64,000 nucleotides of DNA, from the NCBI GenBank assembly GCA_017853555.1, contig JAFMJH010000002.1, positions 155,510 to 219,509 on the forward strand. The letters run 5' to 3'. Within the stretch, counting starts at the first letter, position 1; every line of letters begins with the position of its first letter. The position numbers were made by a program, and so were the translations under genes. Positions 18,282 through 28,868 of the stretch are shown piece after piece. This DNA comes from Steroidobacteraceae bacterium (lineage in GTDB: Bacteria; Pseudomonadota; Gammaproteobacteria; Steroidobacterales; Steroidobacteraceae). The notes below the pieces were generated by a model. It saw only the letters and a list, made by a program, of their open reading frames with translations. It was not told the origin of the DNA and did not search any database.

Positions 18282-19153
18282 TCGAGCATCGCGCTACGCA
18301 ATTTCTTGATGGCGTTGGCTTCGAGCTGACGGATGCGTTCCGCCGACACGCCGTATTTGGCCGCCAGATCGTGCAGCGTCGCCTTCGCGGCATCGCCGGC
18401 CATCCAGCGACTTTCGAGGATGTCGCGGCTGCGGGCGTCGAGCTCGCCGAGCGCACGCGCCAGTGCCGCATGCGATTCGTCTTCCCACTCCGCATCTTCG
18501 ACTTGCGTGGCGGGGTCCGCATCGGGGGCGGGCAGATAGGCCGCGGGAGTATGGACTTCGTCTTCTTCCGATTCGAGCGGCATAGGATCGAACGCGACGT
18601 CGCGCGCCGACAAGCGCTGTTCCATCTCGGTGACTTCGGCAGGCGAGACCCCGAGATCGCGCGCGACCGCCGCGGTCTCCTCGGCCGACAGCCACGTGAG
18701 GTTCTTCTTCATGCGACGCAAATTGAAGAACAACTTGCGCTGCGCTTTGGTGGTGGCCACTTTGACGAGCCGCCAGTTGCGCAACACGTATTCGTGAATC
18801 TCCGCCCGAATCCAGTGCACGGCGAACGATACGAGACGCACGCCCAAGTTCGGATCGAAGCGTTTGACCGCCTTCATGAGGCCGACGTTGCCTTCCTGCA
18901 CCAGATCACCGACCGGCAATCCGTAGCCCGTATAGCCGCGGGCGATGTGCACCACGAAGCGCAGATGCGAAAGCACCAGTGCGCGCGCCGCATCGACGTC
19001 GCCGTCTTCGCGAAAGCGCAGCGCAAGCGCATGCTCGTCTTCGCGCGACAACACCGGCACGCGGGAGACGCGTTCGAGATACGCCTCGAGACTGCCGATC
19101 GGGCCGGCAATCGAGAGATCCGAATATCGTGCGACGAGCGCTTGGGTGGTCAT
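18272..19153 (-). CDS. rpoH: RNA polymerase sigma-32 (heat-shock) factor
   Basis: 293 aa. It directs RNA polymerase to heat-shock promoters. The diagnostic RpoH box QRKLFFNLRR is at about 138-147. Region 2 has DLVQEGNVGLMKAVKRFD, and the region 4.2 helix-turn-helix is LHDLAAKYGVSAERIRQLEA near the C-terminus. GAGGA precedes the ATG. The ftsX gene lies upstream on the same strand (120 bp), the order also seen in E. coli (ftsY-ftsE-ftsX-rpoH). A CIRCE-type inverted repeat sits 22 bp before the start codon, which suggests HrcA repression on top of any sigma control. Confidence 0.97.
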   Translation of the reverse strand: MTTQALVARYSDLSIAGPIGSLEAYLERVSRVPVLSREDEHALALRFREDGDVDAARALVLSHLRFVVHIARGYTGYGLPVGDLVQEGNVGLMKAVKRFDPNLGVRLVSFAVHWIRAEIHEYVLRNWRLVKVATTKAQRKLFFNLRRMKKNLTWLSAEETAAVARDLGVSPAEVTEMEQRLSARDVAFDPMPLESEEDEVHTPAAYLPAPDADPATQVEDAEWEDESHAALARALGELDARSRDILESRWMAGDAAKATLHDLAAKYGVSAERIRQLEANAIKKLRSAMLETA

Positions 19154-19175
19154 GCGGTGCTTCCTCGCGACAAGT

Positions 19176-19202
19176 TTAGCAGTCCTCGGATTCGAGTGCT
19201 AA
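19176..19202. promoter_or_regulatory. CIRCE element (HrcA operator) upstream of rpoH
   Basis: TTAGCAGTC-N9-GAGTGCTAA differs from the CIRCE consensus (TTAGCACTC-N9-GAGTGCTAA) at one position in the left arm and keeps the exact 9-bp spacer. It lies 22 bp upstream of the rpoH ATG, where a bound HrcA repressor would block transcription. HrcA itself is not in this window. Confidence 0.85.
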
Positions 19203-19273
19203 ATTCGCCATGAGTTCAATATAAAACCCTTTTCAGAACAGAGGGTTAGCGGATTTCCGAGGGCGGGTCGAGG

Positions 19274-20200
19274 TTAATCCCGAGGTTCGATGCGCGCCAG
19301 ATGCCGGGCCGCGCCGACCCAGGCGCCGAACAGGCCGAGCAGCCCGCCCGACAGCAACAGCAGGAGCGTCTCGTCCGCGTTCAAACCCTCGATGCCGAGC
19401 CGTCCGCCGTACAACGCCGATACCCCGGCGATCGGCTCCTGCAGGGCGGCCAGGACCAGCGTGCCCAAGCCGAGCGCGAGCAGGCCGCCGAACAAACCGT
19501 AGAGAAAGCCTTCGTAGAGGAACGGGCGACGCACGAACGCGTTCGAGCCGCCGACGAGTTTCGTGACCTCGATTTCCGCGCGACGCGATCCGATCTCCAG
19601 ACGCACGCTGTTGCCGATCACCGCGACGACGCCGGCGCCGAGCACGGAGGCGAGCGCGATGAACGCGACTTGCAGAAAATAGAGGATGGCTTCGAGGCGG
19701 CGTACCCATTCGGTGTCGACTTGCACCGCATCCACGTCGGGCTGTGCACTCAAATATTTGCGCAGCTCGCTCATGCTGCGCGCGTCGGTGGCCGATTCGC
19801 GCGGTTGCACCGTGAGCACATGCGGCAAGGGGTTCGATTCCAGCGCCTCGATGGCCGCGCCGAAACCCGATTGGCGACGAAACTGTTCGAGTCCCGCGTC
19901 CGCCGGTACGAGCACGACCTTCGCGACTTCTTTGCGTCGCCGCGCCTCGCTCGCGAGCTTCTCGGCCGCCGTCAGCGCCGTGCCGGGCTGCAGATACACC
20001 GAAATCTCCAGCGTTTCAGTCACCTTGCTCGTCAGCGCGCGCACGTTCGAGGTGAACACCCAGAGACCCGCAGGCAAGGCAAGTGCGATCGCGATCGCGA
20101 CGGTCGTCAGCAGCGTGCCGAGCGGTCGCCGCAGCAGACGACCGAGTGCCGCGACGGCCGCTTGTGCGTGGCGCGAAAACCAGCTCGAAGCCGCGCTCAT
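19274..20200 (-). CDS. ftsX: Cell-division ABC transporter permease FtsX
   Basis: 308 aa. FtsEX regulates peptidoglycan hydrolase activators at the septum. One N-terminal membrane helix (about 27-49) is followed by a large periplasmic domain (to about 170), where EnvC-type partners bind, and then three C-terminal helices. The segment EIEVTKLVGGSNAFVRRPF is the cytoplasmic coupling region typical of FtsX. The start overlaps the ftsE stop by 4 bp, so the two are coupled. Confidence 0.96.
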   Translation of the reverse strand: MSAASSWFSRHAQAAVAALGRLLRRPLGTLLTTVAIAIALALPAGLWVFTSNVRALTSKVTETLEISVYLQPGTALTAAEKLASEARRRKEVAKVVLVPADAGLEQFRRQSGFGAAIEALESNPLPHVLTVQPRESATDARSMSELRKYLSAQPDVDAVQVDTEWVRRLEAILYFLQVAFIALASVLGAGVVAVIGNSVRLEIGSRRAEIEVTKLVGGSNAFVRRPFLYEGFLYGLFGGLLALGLGTLVLAALQEPIAGVSALYGGRLGIEGLNADETLLLLLSGGLLGLFGAWVGAARHLARIEPRD

Positions 20201-20850
20201 TTGGTCACCTGCCCGTCGTTCAGTTTGATCTCGTGCTGCGCGAACTCGCGCACCAGCGACTCGTCGTGCGAGGCGATCAGCACCGTCACGCCCACTTCCT
20301 GAAATCTTTTGAACAAACGCATCACGTCGCGGGCGAGCGCGTGGTCGAGATTGCCCGTGGGCTCATCGGCCACGAGTATCGTCGGCTTGCCCACCACCGC
20401 ACGCGCGATGCCGACGCGTTGTTGTTCGCCGATCGACAGTTCCGACGGCGAAGATTTTTCTTTGCCGAGCAACCCGACCTGATCGAGCGCCGCGCGCACG
20501 CGACGATCGATTTCGCGAAACGGCGTGTCGGCGACGATCAGCGGCAGCGCGACGTTGTCGTACACCGGTCGATCAACGAGCAATTGATGATCCTGGAACA
20601 CCACACCCATGCGGCGCCGATAGGCGGGGATCGCCCGCGAGGGCAGAGTGCTCGTCATCTGCCCGTTCACCGTGACCGTGCCGGTGGTCGGTCGCTCGAG
20701 CAGCGTCACGAGCTTCAGAATCGAGCTTTTCCCGGCGCCCGAGCGCCCCGTCAAAAAGGCCATCTGGCCTTGCGCCACGCGCAGCGACACGTCGCGCAAG
20801 GCCTCGCGTCCGTTCGGATAACGTTTGTGAACTCGGTCGAAGACGATCAT
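20197..20850 (-). CDS. ftsE: Cell-division ATP-binding protein FtsE
   Basis: 217 aa, typical length. Walker A is GRSGAGKSS (35-43), followed by a Q-loop in VVFQDHQLL and by Walker B in ILVADEPTGNLD. The ABC signature reads LSIGEQQRVGIARA, with Ile where most ABC proteins, including E. coli FtsE, have Gly; ATP hydrolysis is probably still supported. ftsX overlaps its 3' end and ftsY ends 4 bp upstream. The start ATG 20850 gives the standard IVFDRVHKRYPNG opening. Confidence 0.96.
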   Translation of the reverse strand: MIVFDRVHKRYPNGREALRDVSLRVAQGQMAFLTGRSGAGKSSILKLVTLLERPTTGTVTVNGQMTSTLPSRAIPAYRRRMGVVFQDHQLLVDRPVYDNVALPLIVADTPFREIDRRVRAALDQVGLLGKEKSSPSELSIGEQQRVGIARAVVGKPTILVADEPTGNLDHALARDVMRLFKRFQEVGVTVLIASHDESLVREFAQHEIKLNDGQVTK

Positions 20851-20854
20851 GGCG

Positions 20855-21808
20855 TCAAGTATCGCGCGCGTCGCCCGAGCCGTCGACCAGCGCGCGCGCA
20901 AAAGCGGCCGCGTCGAACTCGCCGAAATCGTCCGCGCCCTCGCCGATGCCGATGAAGCGGATCGGCAACGCGAGTTGCCGCGCGATGGCGAGCACGATGC
21001 CGCCCTTGGCAGTACCGTCGAGCTTCGTGAGCACGAGGCCCGTGACGCCCACCGCCTCGTGAAATTGCTTCGCTTGCGCGAGCGCGTTCTGGCCCTGGTT
21101 CGCATCGAGCACCAGCAACACTTCGTGCGGTGCGCCGGGCGCCGCCTTGCCGAGCACGCGGCGCACTTTGCGCAACTCTTCCATCAAGTGCGCCTGCGCC
21201 TGCAGTCGACCCGCCGTGTCGGCGATGAGCACGTCCGCTTCGCGACTGCGTGCCGCGGCGAGTGCATCGAAGGCGACCGCCGCCGGATCCGCGCCCGTCG
21301 CCTGCGCGACCAGTTCCGCGCCCGTACGCTGCGCCCATATGCCGATCTGCTCGACCGCCGCGGCGCGAAACGTATCGCCGGCCGCGAGCACCACGCGCAA
21401 GCCTTCGCGACCATAACGTTGCGCGAGCTTGCCGATCGTCGTCGTCTTGCCCGAACCGTTGACGCCGACGACCAGAATCGCGAACGGCTTTTGCGAGCGA
21501 TCGATCACGAGCGGTTGCGCCACCGGCGCAAGCAGGGCCGTCACGTCGTCGCGCAGCGCGGTCAGCAAGGCATCCACGTCGCCGAGTTGCTGGCGGGCGA
21601 CGCGCTTGCGCAAACCTTCCAGCAGCTCCGTCGTCACCTCGACGCCGACATCGGCGGCGAGCAGCCGCGTTTCGAGTTCGTCGAGGATCGCCGCATCGAT
21701 TTTCCGCGCGCCGAAGAGACGCGCGAGATTTGCACCGAGACTTCCGCCCGCAGGCGTGAGCTTGGCGCGCAAGCGCTGGAAAAAACCGGTTTTCTGTTCG
21801 CCCGACAT
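20855..21808 (-). CDS. ftsY: Signal recognition particle receptor FtsY
   Basis: 317 aa. The SRP receptor GTPase docks ribosome-nascent chain complexes at the membrane. The acidic A-domain of E. coli FtsY is almost absent; the protein opens directly with the NG domain, as in many proteobacteria. G1 is GVNGSGKTT (115-123), and DTFRAAAVEQ, DTAGR and TKLDGTAKGG follow in order. It is first in the ftsY-ftsE-ftsX set on this strand and is divergent from rsmD across 137 bp. Confidence 0.97.
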   Translation of the reverse strand: MSGEQKTGFFQRLRAKLTPAGGSLGANLARLFGARKIDAAILDELETRLLAADVGVEVTTELLEGLRKRVARQQLGDVDALLTALRDDVTALLAPVAQPLVIDRSQKPFAILVVGVNGSGKTTTIGKLAQRYGREGLRVVLAAGDTFRAAAVEQIGIWAQRTGAELVAQATGADPAAVAFDALAAARSREADVLIADTAGRLQAQAHLMEELRKVRRVLGKAAPGAPHEVLLVLDANQGQNALAQAKQFHEAVGVTGLVLTKLDGTAKGGIVLAIARQLALPIRFIGIGEGADDFGEFDAAAFARALVDGSGDARDT

Positions 21809-21945
21809 GAGGCGAATATTCTAGCAGGCAACATCGTCGCCGCTTTTGCGAATCCGACTTGAAGATCGCGCGGCGAAGTTTCGGCGCGCCGCATGCGAGT
21901 CGCTCCGCATACGACCGATTCGTCGATGTTGTACCCTCCACCCCA

Positions 21946-23687
<1,742 letters not shown>

Positions 23688-23700
<13 letters not shown>

Positions 23701-24506
23701 CGGCTGCACCAATACGTGGATCGTTGGCCTTGCACGCGCTGCCGCACGGACACCTGGCACACGCGGCAGGGTTCGCCGGCACGCTCGTACACGAACAACT
23801 TCTGCCGAAAATATCCGGGAGTACCGTCCGCCCCGACATAATCGCGCAACGTCGTGCCGCCGACGTTCACCGCCATGGCGAGGATTTCTTTGATTGCCGC
23901 GACGAGTGCGGCGACTTCGCCGCGCTTCAGACTGCCCGCGGCACGCCCCGGGCGGATGCGTGCGCGAAACAGTGCTTCGCTCGCATAGATGTTGCCGACG
24001 CCGACCACGACCTGCGCGTTCATGATCAGCTGTTTGACCGCCACGCGCCGCCGACGGGTGCGGCGCCAAAGATGCTCGGCGTCGAACGCGGGTTCGAGCG
24101 GCTCCGGTCCGAGCGTGCGGAGCAACGGATGCTCCTGCGGGTCGCCGTCGATCAGATGCAGAGAGCCGAAGCGGCGCGGATCGTTGAAACGCAGCGTCGC
24201 GCCGGAGTCGAGTTCGAGATCGAAGTGATCGTGTTTGCGGCGGGGCGTGTCGCTCGGCAGCACGCGCAAATTGCCGGACATGCCGAGATGCACCAGCAGC
24301 GTCCGGTCGCCGTCGAGACGGAACAGCAAATATTTGGCACGGCGTTCGGCAGCCTCGATCGCGGCACCGCGCACGCGTCGCGCAAGTTCGGGCGCGACCG
24401 GCCAGCGCAGTCGCGCCTCGTGGATGCGCAACGCGACGACGCGACGCGCCACCACGTGCGGCTCGACGCCGCGGCGGGTGGTTTCGACTTCGGGAAGTTC
24501 GGGCAT
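23688..24506 (-). CDS. mutM: Formamidopyrimidine-DNA glycosylase
   Basis: 272 aa. It excises 8-oxoguanine and formamidopyrimidines. The N-terminus PELPEVETTRRG gives the catalytic P2 and E3, K57-type and H2TH regions follow (VVGVGNIYASEALF), and the C-terminal zinc finger has C247, C250, C267 and C270. The order mutM-rpmG-rpmB-radC matches E. coli. The gene follows rpmG on the same strand by 56 bp, with a stem-loop in the gap. Confidence 0.97.
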
Positions 24507-24543
24507 GACGGGTCTCCGTCATGGCGCGTCATGACGACGCGCG

Positions 24544-24561
24544 GGCTGCCGAGCGGCAGCC
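24544..24561 (-). terminator. Stem-loop just after rpmG
   Basis: GGCTGCCG and CGGCAGCC form a perfect 8-bp stem around two bases, starting 1 bp after the rpmG stop on the minus strand. No T-run follows, so it may act as an mRNA 3'-end stabiliser or partial attenuator that lowers mutM expression relative to the ribosomal genes. Confidence 0.5.
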
Positions 24562-24562
24562 G

Positions 24563-24718
24563 TTACTTGATTTTGGTTTCCTTGTACGCCACGTGCTTGC
24601 GCACGACCGGATCGTACTTCTTCACGTCCATCTTCTCGGGATGCAGACGCTTGTTCTTCATCGCGACGTAGAAGTGGCCGGTGCCGGCGGAGGAGAGCAG
24701 CTTCACTTTTTCACGCAT
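24563..24718 (-). CDS. rpmG: 50S ribosomal protein L33
   Basis: 51 aa. It reads [19 protein letters not shown] at the start and [19 protein letters not shown] at the end, the standard L33 ends. The zinc-binding cysteine pairs of C+ L33 versions are absent, so this is the zinc-independent form. It lies 19 bp after rpmB. Both should be transcribed from the strong promoter upstream of rpmB. Confidence 0.97.
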   Translation of the reverse strand: MREKVKLLSSAGTGHFYVAMKNKRLHPEKMDVKKYDPVVRKHVAYKETKIK

Positions 24719-24737
24719 GATCGTTGTCTCCCGAGGC

Positions 24738-24974
24738 TCAGATCTTCATGCCTTTGGCACGCAAGTCGGCGACCACCGCATCGAGACCGTTCTTCTCGAT
24801 GGTGCGCAGCGCATTGGTGCTGACACGCAGGGACACCCAGCGCTGCTCGCCTTCGAGCCAGAAACGCTGCGTATGCAAATTCGGCAGGAAGCGACGACGC
24901 TTCTTGTTGTTCGCGTGCGAGACGCGGTTGCCGACCGTGGGGCGCTTGCCAGTGAGTTCGCAGACGCGGGACAT
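24738..24974 (-). CDS. rpmB: 50S ribosomal protein L28
   Basis: 78 aa, typical length. [20 protein letters not shown] is the diagnostic N-terminus, and the middle [16 protein letters not shown] binds 23S rRNA. A single cysteine is seen near the start, so this is not the four-cysteine zinc form. The gene is preceded by a 5' leader with a strong hairpin and an almost ideal sigma-70 promoter. Confidence 0.98.
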   Translation of the reverse strand: MSRVCELTGKRPTVGNRVSHANNKKRRRFLPNLHTQRFWLEGEQRWVSLRVSTNALRTIEKNGLDAVVADLRAKGMKI

Positions 24975-25010
24975 GGTAGGAAGCCTTTGTAAATCAGTTG
25001 GTTACGATAT

Positions 25011-25032
25011 CCCGGACGCATTTGCGGCCGGG
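25011..25032 (-). other. Stem-loop in the rpmB leader
   Basis: CCCGG...CCGGG with an inner CGC/GCG pair form a hairpin with an ATTT loop, in the leader between the predicted transcription start (about 25038) and rpmB. It could be a simple stability element or an autoregulatory binding site. Confidence 0.5.
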
Positions 25033-25044
25033 AAAAGGGCGGCA

Positions 25045-25073
25045 TTTATACCAGCCTCGGGGGCCGGCGTCAA
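25045..25073 (-). promoter_or_regulatory. Sigma-70 promoter of rpmB-rpmG
   Basis: On the minus strand -35 TTGACG (25073-25068), a 17-bp spacer and -10 TATAAA (25050-25045) form a near-consensus promoter. The -35 box overlaps the radC stop codon, so the ribosomal pair can be read independently of radC. Confidence 0.85.
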
Positions 25074-25762
25074 AGTATCCCCCGCTCGGCGAGGGAGATG
25101 GTGTGGGGCCCGGCCACGATGATGTGGTCGAGGACCCGGATGTCGACCAGCGCGAGCGCGTCGCGCAGGCGGCGCGTGATGATCTCGTCGGCGCGACTCG
25201 GCTCGGCGATCCCGGAGGGGTGGTTGTGCGCGAGGATGACCGCGGCCGCGTTGTGGGCGAGCGCCTGACGCAGCACTTCGCGCGGGTGCACGGCCGCGCC
25301 GTCGATGGTGCCGCGAAACAGCTCTTCGCAGACGATGAGGTGGTGGCGGTTGTCGAGATAGAGGCAGCAGAACACCTCGTAGGGGCGGTCGCGCAGCTGC
25401 GCGACGAGAAAGCGCCGGGTCTCGTGCGGCGAGCCGAGCAGGGGCCGTTCACGCAAATCGGCGTGATAGTGACGGCGTGCGAGTTCGAGCGCCGCCTGCA
25501 GCACCGCGACCCTCGCGGGCCCGAGTCCGGGCAGGGCGAGCACGCGGGTCGCCGGGGCGCACATCAACCCGCGCAAATCGCCGAATACGCCGACCAGGTG
25601 ACGCGAAAGCTCGAGCGCATTGCGACCGCGGGTGCCGGTGCCGAGCAACAGCGCGAGCAACTCGGCGTCCGACAGCGCGGGGGCGCCGCGACGCAGCAGC
25701 TTTTCGCGAGGGCGGTCGTCTTCGGGCCAGGTGTTGATCGGCGTGTCGCGGTTCCCGTCCAT
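25070..25762 (-). CDS. radC: RadC-family protein (JAB/MPN domain)
   Basis: 230 aa. N-terminal helix-hairpin-helix region (LPGLGPARVAVLQAALELA), then the JAMM metal motif HNHPSG...SRAD (the H-x-H plus D pattern) and a RadC ending LVDIRVLDHIIVAG. Although named for radiation sensitivity, the family's function is unsettled. Position between rpmB and divergent coaBC is conserved with E. coli. The start ATG 25762 is 90 bp from the coaBC start. Confidence 0.93.
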   Translation of the reverse strand: MDGNRDTPINTWPEDDRPREKLLRRGAPALSDAELLALLLGTGTRGRNALELSRHLVGVFGDLRGLMCAPATRVLALPGLGPARVAVLQAALELARRHYHADLRERPLLGSPHETRRFLVAQLRDRPYEVFCCLYLDNRHHLIVCEELFRGTIDGAAVHPREVLRQALAHNAAAVILAHNHPSGIAEPSRADEIITRRLRDALALVDIRVLDHIIVAGPHTISLAERGIL

Positions 25763-25851
25763 GCCGAGAGTGTCGAGTCGGCTCCGATCGGGTGCGAGCG
25801 ACGATCGCGGCGCGATTGGCCCGAAACAGGCCGGTCACGGATAATGTCCCG

Positions 25852-27081
25852 ATGTCGAGTTTGTACGGCAGCAAGATTTTGCTCGGGGTGAGTGGTGGCA
25901 TCGCCGCCTACAAATCGCCCGACCTCGTGCGTCGCTTGCGCGAGCGCGGTGCCGAGGTGCAAGTGGTGATGACGGCCGGGGCGCAGCGCTTCGTCACGCC
26001 GACCACCTTTCAGGCCGTCTCGGGTCGCGAAGTGCGTGCCGACGTTTGGGATCCGGCGGCCGAGGCGGCGATGGGGCACATCGAACTCGCGCGCTGGGCT
26101 GATCTCGTGCTCGTTGCGCCGGCGACCGCCGACGTGATCGCACGCATCGCCAGCGGCCGCGCCGACGATCTGCTCACCACGCTCGTGCTTGCCACCGAAG
26201 CGCCGGTGGCGATCGCGCCGGCGATGAATCGCGTGATGTGGGCCAAACCGGCGACACAGGAAAACGTCGCGGTGTTGCGCGCGCGCGGGATCGAGATCGT
26301 CGGGCCTGAAGCGGGCGAGCAAGCCTGCGGCGAAACCGGCAGCGGACGCATGCAGGAGCCGACACTGATCGCCGATGCGGTCGCGCGTTGTCTCGATGAG
26401 CGCGGCGTCGGACCGATCGATGCCGCAACACGCGCGAAGCTCTCGGGTCGGCGCGTGCTCGTCACCGCAGGGCCGACGCGCGAGCGGATCGATCCGGTGC
26501 GTTATCTCACCAATCGCAGCAGCGGCAAGATGGGCTTCGCCATCGCGGCGGCGGCGCGTGCGGCCGGTGCCGAAGTGATTCTGGTTGCAGGGCCCGTGCA
26601 ACTGGCCACCCCTGCAGGCGTGCGACGCATCGACGTCGAGAGCGCGGCCGACATGCTCGCGGCGGTGGAACGCGAAGTAGCCGGCATCGACGTATTCGTC
26701 GCGGCGGCTGCCGTCGCCGACTACCGACCCGTCACTCCCTCGCCGCGCAAAATCAAAAAATCGGCCGCACGGATCGACCTCGCGCTCGAACGCACCACCG
26801 ACATACTCGCCAGCGTCGCCGCGCGGGATGATCGACCGTTCGTGGTCGGCTTCGCGGCCGAGACCGACGACGTCGAGGGCTATGCGCGCGCGAAGTTGCA
26901 AGCGAAGCGTCTCGATCTCATTGCGGCGAACGAAGTCGGTGACGGCAAAGCCTTCGATCAGGACGACAACGCGCTCATCGTCTTGTCGCAGGACGAGCGC
27001 ATCGAGATTCCGCACGCGAGCAAAATCGAAGTGGCGCGGCGTCTCGTCGCATTGATCGCTGCACGCATGAGGCCCGCATGA
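25852..27081 (+). CDS. coaBC: Bifunctional phosphopantothenoylcysteine decarboxylase/phosphopantothenate-cysteine ligase
   Basis: 409 aa from ATG 25852 ([20 protein letters not shown]). The CoaC half (about 1-190) has the flavin-binding GGIAAYKS motif, the active-site histidine in [18 protein letters not shown], and the cysteine in [12 protein letters not shown]. The CoaB half has [12 protein letters not shown] and the lysine-rich [10 protein letters not shown]. It converts phosphopantothenate to phosphopantetheine; CoaD in this window does the next step. The gene overlaps dut by 4 bp. Confidence 0.97.
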   Translation: MSSLYGSKILLGVSGGIAAYKSPDLVRRLRERGAEVQVVMTAGAQRFVTPTTFQAVSGREVRADVWDPAAEAAMGHIELARWADLVLVAPATADVIARIASGRADDLLTTLVLATEAPVAIAPAMNRVMWAKPATQENVAVLRARGIEIVGPEAGEQACGETGSGRMQEPTLIADAVARCLDERGVGPIDAATRAKLSGRRVLVTAGPTRERIDPVRYLTNRSSGKMGFAIAAAARAAGAEVILVAGPVQLATPAGVRRIDVESAADMLAAVEREVAGIDVFVAAAAVADYRPVTPSPRKIKKSAARIDLALERTTDILASVAARDDRPFVVGFAAETDDVEGYARAKLQAKRLDLIAANEVGDGKAFDQDDNALIVLSQDERIEIPHASKIEVARRLVALIAARMRPA

Positions 27082-27539
27082 ACCGTCGCCCGCTGAAAGT
27101 TCGCATCCTCGATTCGCGCATCGGCAACGAGTATCCATTGCCGGCTTATGCGACCGAAGGTTCCGCAGGTCTGGATCTGCGCGCCTGCATCGATGCGCCG
27201 CTCGAACTGCCACCCGGGAAAGCCGAGCTTTTGCCGACCGGACTTGCGATCTGGGTCGAAGATCCGGCGCTCGCGGCCGTCATCCTGCCGCGCTCGGGGC
27301 TCGGCCACAAACACGGCATCGTGCTCGGCAATCTCGTCGGTCTCATCGACTCCGACTATCAAGGGCAGTTGATGGTGTCGTGCTGGAATCGCGGCACGAG
27401 CGCATATACCGTCCAACCCGGCGAACGCATCGCGCAGCTCGTGCTCGTTCCCGTCGTGCAGGTCGAGCTCGAGGTGGTCGAAGATTTTGCGGCGACTCGC
27501 CGTGGCGGCGGCGGCTTCGGCAGTTCGGGGCGCGACTGA
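27078..27539 (+). CDS. dut: dUTP diphosphatase
   Basis: 153 aa. It hydrolyses dUTP to dUMP and keeps uracil out of DNA. The five dUTPase motifs are present: [34 protein letters not shown] and the flexible Gly-rich C-terminus [10 protein letters not shown]. It is translationally coupled to coaBC by ATGA overlap, the same order as in E. coli. It converges on the thiolase gene with 4 bp between stops. Confidence 0.98.
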   Translation: MNRRPLKVRILDSRIGNEYPLPAYATEGSAGLDLRACIDAPLELPPGKAELLPTGLAIWVEDPALAAVILPRSGLGHKHGIVLGNLVGLIDSDYQGQLMVSCWNRGTSAYTVQPGERIAQLVLVPVVQVELEVVEDFAATRRGGGGFGSSGRD

Positions 27540-27543
27540 CGAA

Positions 27544-28836
27544 TCAGGCGCGCTCGAGGATCGCGGTGACGCCCATGCCGCCCGCCGTGCACACCGAGAC
27601 GAGTCCGCGCTTGGACTTCGGATGTTCGGCCAACAATTTCGCGAGCGTCGCCACGATGCGCGCGCCCGTCGCGGCGAACGGGTGACCGATCGCCACGCTG
27701 CTGCCGACCACGTTCAATTTCGCACGCTCGATCGCGCCGAGCGGGGCCTCGAGACCGAGCCGCTCGCGGCAAAACTGCGGCGACTCCCATGCGGCGAGCG
27801 TGCACAGCACCTGCGCCGCGAACGCTTCGTGTATTTCATAGAAGTCGAAGTCGCCGAGTTCGAGCTCGGCATCGCGCAGCATCGCAGGCACGGCATATGC
27901 CGGCGCCATCAGCAGACCTTCTTCCGCATTGGTGAAGTCCACGGCCGCCGCTTTGCCGAAGCGCAGCCACGCGAGAATCGGCAGACCGCGCGCCCGCGCC
28001 CACGACTCGCTGGCGAGCAACACGGCCGATGCGCCGTCGGTCAACGGCGTGCTGTTGCCGGCGGTGAGCGTGCCGCGATCCGAGCGCTCGAAACTCGTGC
28101 GCAGCGAGCCGAGTTTCGCGAGCGACACGTCGGCGCGCACGTTGTCGTCGCGCTCGAGACCGTTGCAGGGCACGACGAGATCGTCGAAAAAACCGCGCTC
28201 CCAGGCCGACGCAGCGCGCTTGTGACTCTCGAAGGCGAGTGCATCCTGCGCCGCGCGCGTGATCTGCCAGCGCTGGGCCATGAGTTCGCAGCTCTGGCCC
28301 ATGGACAAACGCGTCCGCGGTTCGTTGGCGCTCGGAAACTGCGGCACGAAATGCTTCGGCCGCAACCCCAAAAACGGCTGCAATCGCCCGAGCGCGGAAC
28401 GCGCCCGGTACGCGCGCAGCAGCAATTGTTGGTACGAGCGCGGATAGACGATCGGCGTGTCGCTCACCGTATCGACGCCGGCGGCGATGCCGCTGTCGAT
28501 TTGACCGAGCGCGATTTTGTTCGCGATCAGGATCGCCGCTTCGAGACTCGTGCCGCAGGCGCGCTGCAAATCGACGCCCGGCGTGCGCGGGTCCAGTGTG
28601 GTGCCGAGCACGCTTTCGCGCACCAGGTTGAAGTCGCGCGAATGCTTCATCACCGCGCCTGCCGCGACTTCGCCGAGCAACGCGCGCTCGAGACCGAAAC
28701 GCTCGACCACGCCCTGCAAAGCGGCAGTGAGCATCTGCTGGTTGCCGAGCCGCGCGTAGGCGCCGTGCGCCCGCGCAAACGGAATGCGGCTGCCTCCCAC
28801 GATGGCGACTTTGCGAATTTGCGTTCCGACCAGCAT
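27544..28836 (-). CDS. Acetyl-CoA acyltransferase (thiolase, FadI-like)
   Basis: 430 aa. It cleaves or condenses acyl-CoA with acetyl-CoA. Catalytic C94 is in QRACGTSLEA, the histidine in IGHPFAATGAR, and the second cysteine in SVCTAGGMG; EIHEAFA is the conserved helix. The length and the extended loop region match the FadI/trifunctional-beta type more than the PhaA type. No fadJ-like partner is adjacent, so its pathway (beta-oxidation of fatty acids or a side chain) is not settled. Confidence 0.92.
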   Translation of the reverse strand: MLVGTQIRKVAIVGGSRIPFARAHGAYARLGNQQMLTAALQGVVERFGLERALLGEVAAGAVMKHSRDFNLVRESVLGTTLDPRTPGVDLQRACGTSLEAAILIANKIALGQIDSGIAAGVDTVSDTPIVYPRSYQQLLLRAYRARSALGRLQPFLGLRPKHFVPQFPSANEPRTRLSMGQSCELMAQRWQITRAAQDALAFESHKRAASAWERGFFDDLVVPCNGLERDDNVRADVSLAKLGSLRTSFERSDRGTLTAGNSTPLTDGASAVLLASESWARARGLPILAWLRFGKAAAVDFTNAEEGLLMAPAYAVPAMLRDAELELGDFDFYEIHEAFAAQVLCTLAAWESPQFCRERLGLEAPLGAIERAKLNVVGSSVAIGHPFAATGARIVATLAKLLAEHPKSKRGLVSVCTAGGMGVTAILERA

Positions 28837-28868
28837 CGACTCGACTCCTAAGAACGGGTGCGTCGCAT

